Assembly (NCBI GenBank): GCA_019417145.1
Contig: DXVY01000016.1
Coordinates: forward strand, 1,297 to 17,323
DNA from: Clostridiales bacterium
Lineage (GTDB): Bacteria; Bacillota; Clostridia; Oscillospirales; Acutalibacteraceae
DNA length: 16,027 nucleotides
Direction: 5' to 3'
The notes beneath the pieces are model-generated. The model saw only the letters and a program-made list of their open reading frames with translations. It made no database searches and was not told the origin of the DNA. Positions 15,422-16,027 of the stretch are shown here, piece after piece. Position 1 is the stretch's first letter, and the number at the start of each line of letters is the position of its first letter. The position numbers were made by a program, and so were the translations under genes.

Positions 15422-15435
15422 TAGATATTTATTGA
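15418..15435. promoter_or_regulatory. Dyad over the -35, candidate XRE operator
   Basis: TCAATA (15418-15423) and TATTGA (15430-15435) are perfect arms around GATATT; eight of nine base pairs of the 18-base palindrome match. It overlaps most of the -35 hexamer, a repressor position. The XRE protein encoded in the operon is the obvious candidate binder, by inference. Confidence 0.55.
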
Positions 15436-15454
15436 AATACGATAATTTTTCAAG

Positions 15455-15479
15455 AAAAAAGAAGGAGCCGACAGGCTCC
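15455..15479 (-). terminator. Intrinsic terminator of the desulfoferrodoxin-family gene
   Basis: On the minus strand GGAGCC-TGTC-GGCTCC is followed by TTCTTTTTT. It lies 14 bases after the stop codon of the gene at 15493-15876 and separates it from the promoter of the DUF2975 operon. Confidence 0.85.
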
Positions 15480-15492
15480 CTTTTAAAGTTGC

Positions 15493-15876
15493 TTACAGTT
15501 CGGTTTTCCAAAGCCCATGGAGGTTGCAGTAGGCGTAGGCGGCGATGGGCTTGTCGTCGTCGGTAAGCCGGAAGACGGCCACGGGCTTGCTGTCAAAGGG
15601 CAGGTTTTTACGTTGGCCGCCCTTTTGGGTCAGCAGATAGATCCAGTTGATGCTGTGCTCTTCCGACATGGGGTGAGGGACGCTTCCCACGTCCACCGTC
15701 ACATCGCAGCCGTCCACCCGCACCTGGGGGACATGCTTCTCCTGCGCGCCGTCCGAGGTGTTGGCCGTCAGGGCCTGCATCGGCTGACCGCAGCAGTACA
15801 GTTGGCCGTCTCCATGAATCACACCCACAAGGGTACCGTCCTGCTTGCAGAGGAAGAATCTGTGTTTATCCTGCAT
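15493..15876 (-). CDS. Desulfoferrodoxin-family superoxide reductase with altered iron centre I
   Basis: A 127-residue protein of the desulfoferrodoxin/superoxide reductase family, which reduces superoxide to hydrogen peroxide without making oxygen, a defence typical of anaerobes. The catalytic centre II is complete: E46-K47-H48 (AQEKHVP), H68 and H74 (GSVPHPMSEEHSINWIY), and C117 with H120 (YCNLHGLW). The N-terminal desulforedoxin-like domain normally binds a second iron through CxxC and CC. Here the first motif is C10-K-Q-D13, while C28-C29 remain, so one of four cysteines is replaced by Asp. The ATG at 15876 has TTAGGAGGCG in good position. It is a single gene with its own terminator. A possible -10 (TATACT, minus strand, 15917-15912) lies upstream without a clear -35. 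The usual redox partner (rubredoxin) is not in the window. Confidence 0.92.
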   Translation of the reverse strand: MQDKHRFFLCKQDGTLVGVIHGDGQLYCCGQPMQALTANTSDGAQEKHVPQVRVDGCDVTVDVGSVPHPMSEEHSINWIYLLTQKGGQRKNLPFDSKPVAVFRLTDDDKPIAAYAYCNLHGLWKTEL

Positions 15877-16027
15877 AGCGACGCCTCCTAAAAGAAATTT
15901 TGGAAATAGTATATGAGCATTTCTCGGCGTTATTCGTACCGGGTGCCCGGCCTTTACCGTGTCGCAAAGGGGAAAAGGACGCAGGGCGGGAAAAAAGCCT
16001 TGATTTTAGACGTAGGTTGTTGTATAA

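Noticed and set aside
1..16027. CRISPR array, tRNA, rRNA, or a defence or phage module
   Set aside because: No regularly spaced direct repeats, no tRNA-like cloverleaf with CCA-type end, no rRNA signature, and no phage or defence proteins were seen. The DUF2185 gene alone, without a toxin partner, is not enough to call a toxin-immunity system.

Overview
The window looks like chromosomal DNA from a G+C-rich member of the Firmicutes, most likely a gut Clostridia/Oscillospiraceae-type anaerobe. Reasons: AGGAGG-type ribosome binding sites, TTGACA/TATAAT-type promoters, intrinsic terminators, a secreted dockerin-bearing glycosidase, a desulfoferrodoxin-family protein, and the paired DUF2975 / small XRE regulator typical of Firmicutes. 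The taxonomic call is inference. No rRNA, tRNA or CRISPR array was seen.

Layout. (1) 1-5076: a LacI-family repressor (minus strand, cut by the window start) is divergent from a very large secreted GH32 fructan hydrolase with three CBM66-like modules, a cadherin-like domain, a Big-like domain and a C-terminal dockerin. The gap between them holds a good promoter, a cre-like site over the -35 and a perfect dyad just after the start of transcription. This is a self-contained fructan-degrading locus. (2) 5077-6540, minus strand: a cupin-domain protein lies downstream of a wrecked iron-containing alcohol dehydrogenase. The dehydrogenase keeps its N-terminus and C-terminus but has lost the middle. 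It is still preceded by an apparently intact MerR-type promoter (19-bp spacer with an 18-bp dyad). A transposase fragment sits beside it. (3) 6969-9751: one gene of 844 codons fuses a xylose-isomerase-like TIM barrel (IolE/IolI-like) to a complete acyl-CoA synthetase (AMP-binding) module, with its own promoter and terminator. This is the most unusual protein in the window. (4) 9752-10733: a gap with a strong nested inverted repeat, then a DUF2185-domain gene with an aberrant Arg-rich read-through tail. (5) 10734-13883: a GH38 alpha-mannosidase as a single-gene unit. (6) 13905-15435, minus strand: an operon of a DUF2975 membrane protein, a YozG-like XRE regulator and an unrecognised three-TM protein; its promoter carries a dyad over the -35. 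(7) 15455-15876, minus strand: a desulfoferrodoxin-family superoxide reductase that has lost one of the four cysteines of the N-terminal iron centre.

Taken together, the window serves glycan breakdown (fructan outside the cell, mannosides probably inside) and anaerobe stress defence (superoxide reductase, and the remnant of what was probably an aldehyde/alcohol response). One uncharacterised CoA-ligase fusion does not clearly belong to either. No sugar transporter is present in the window.
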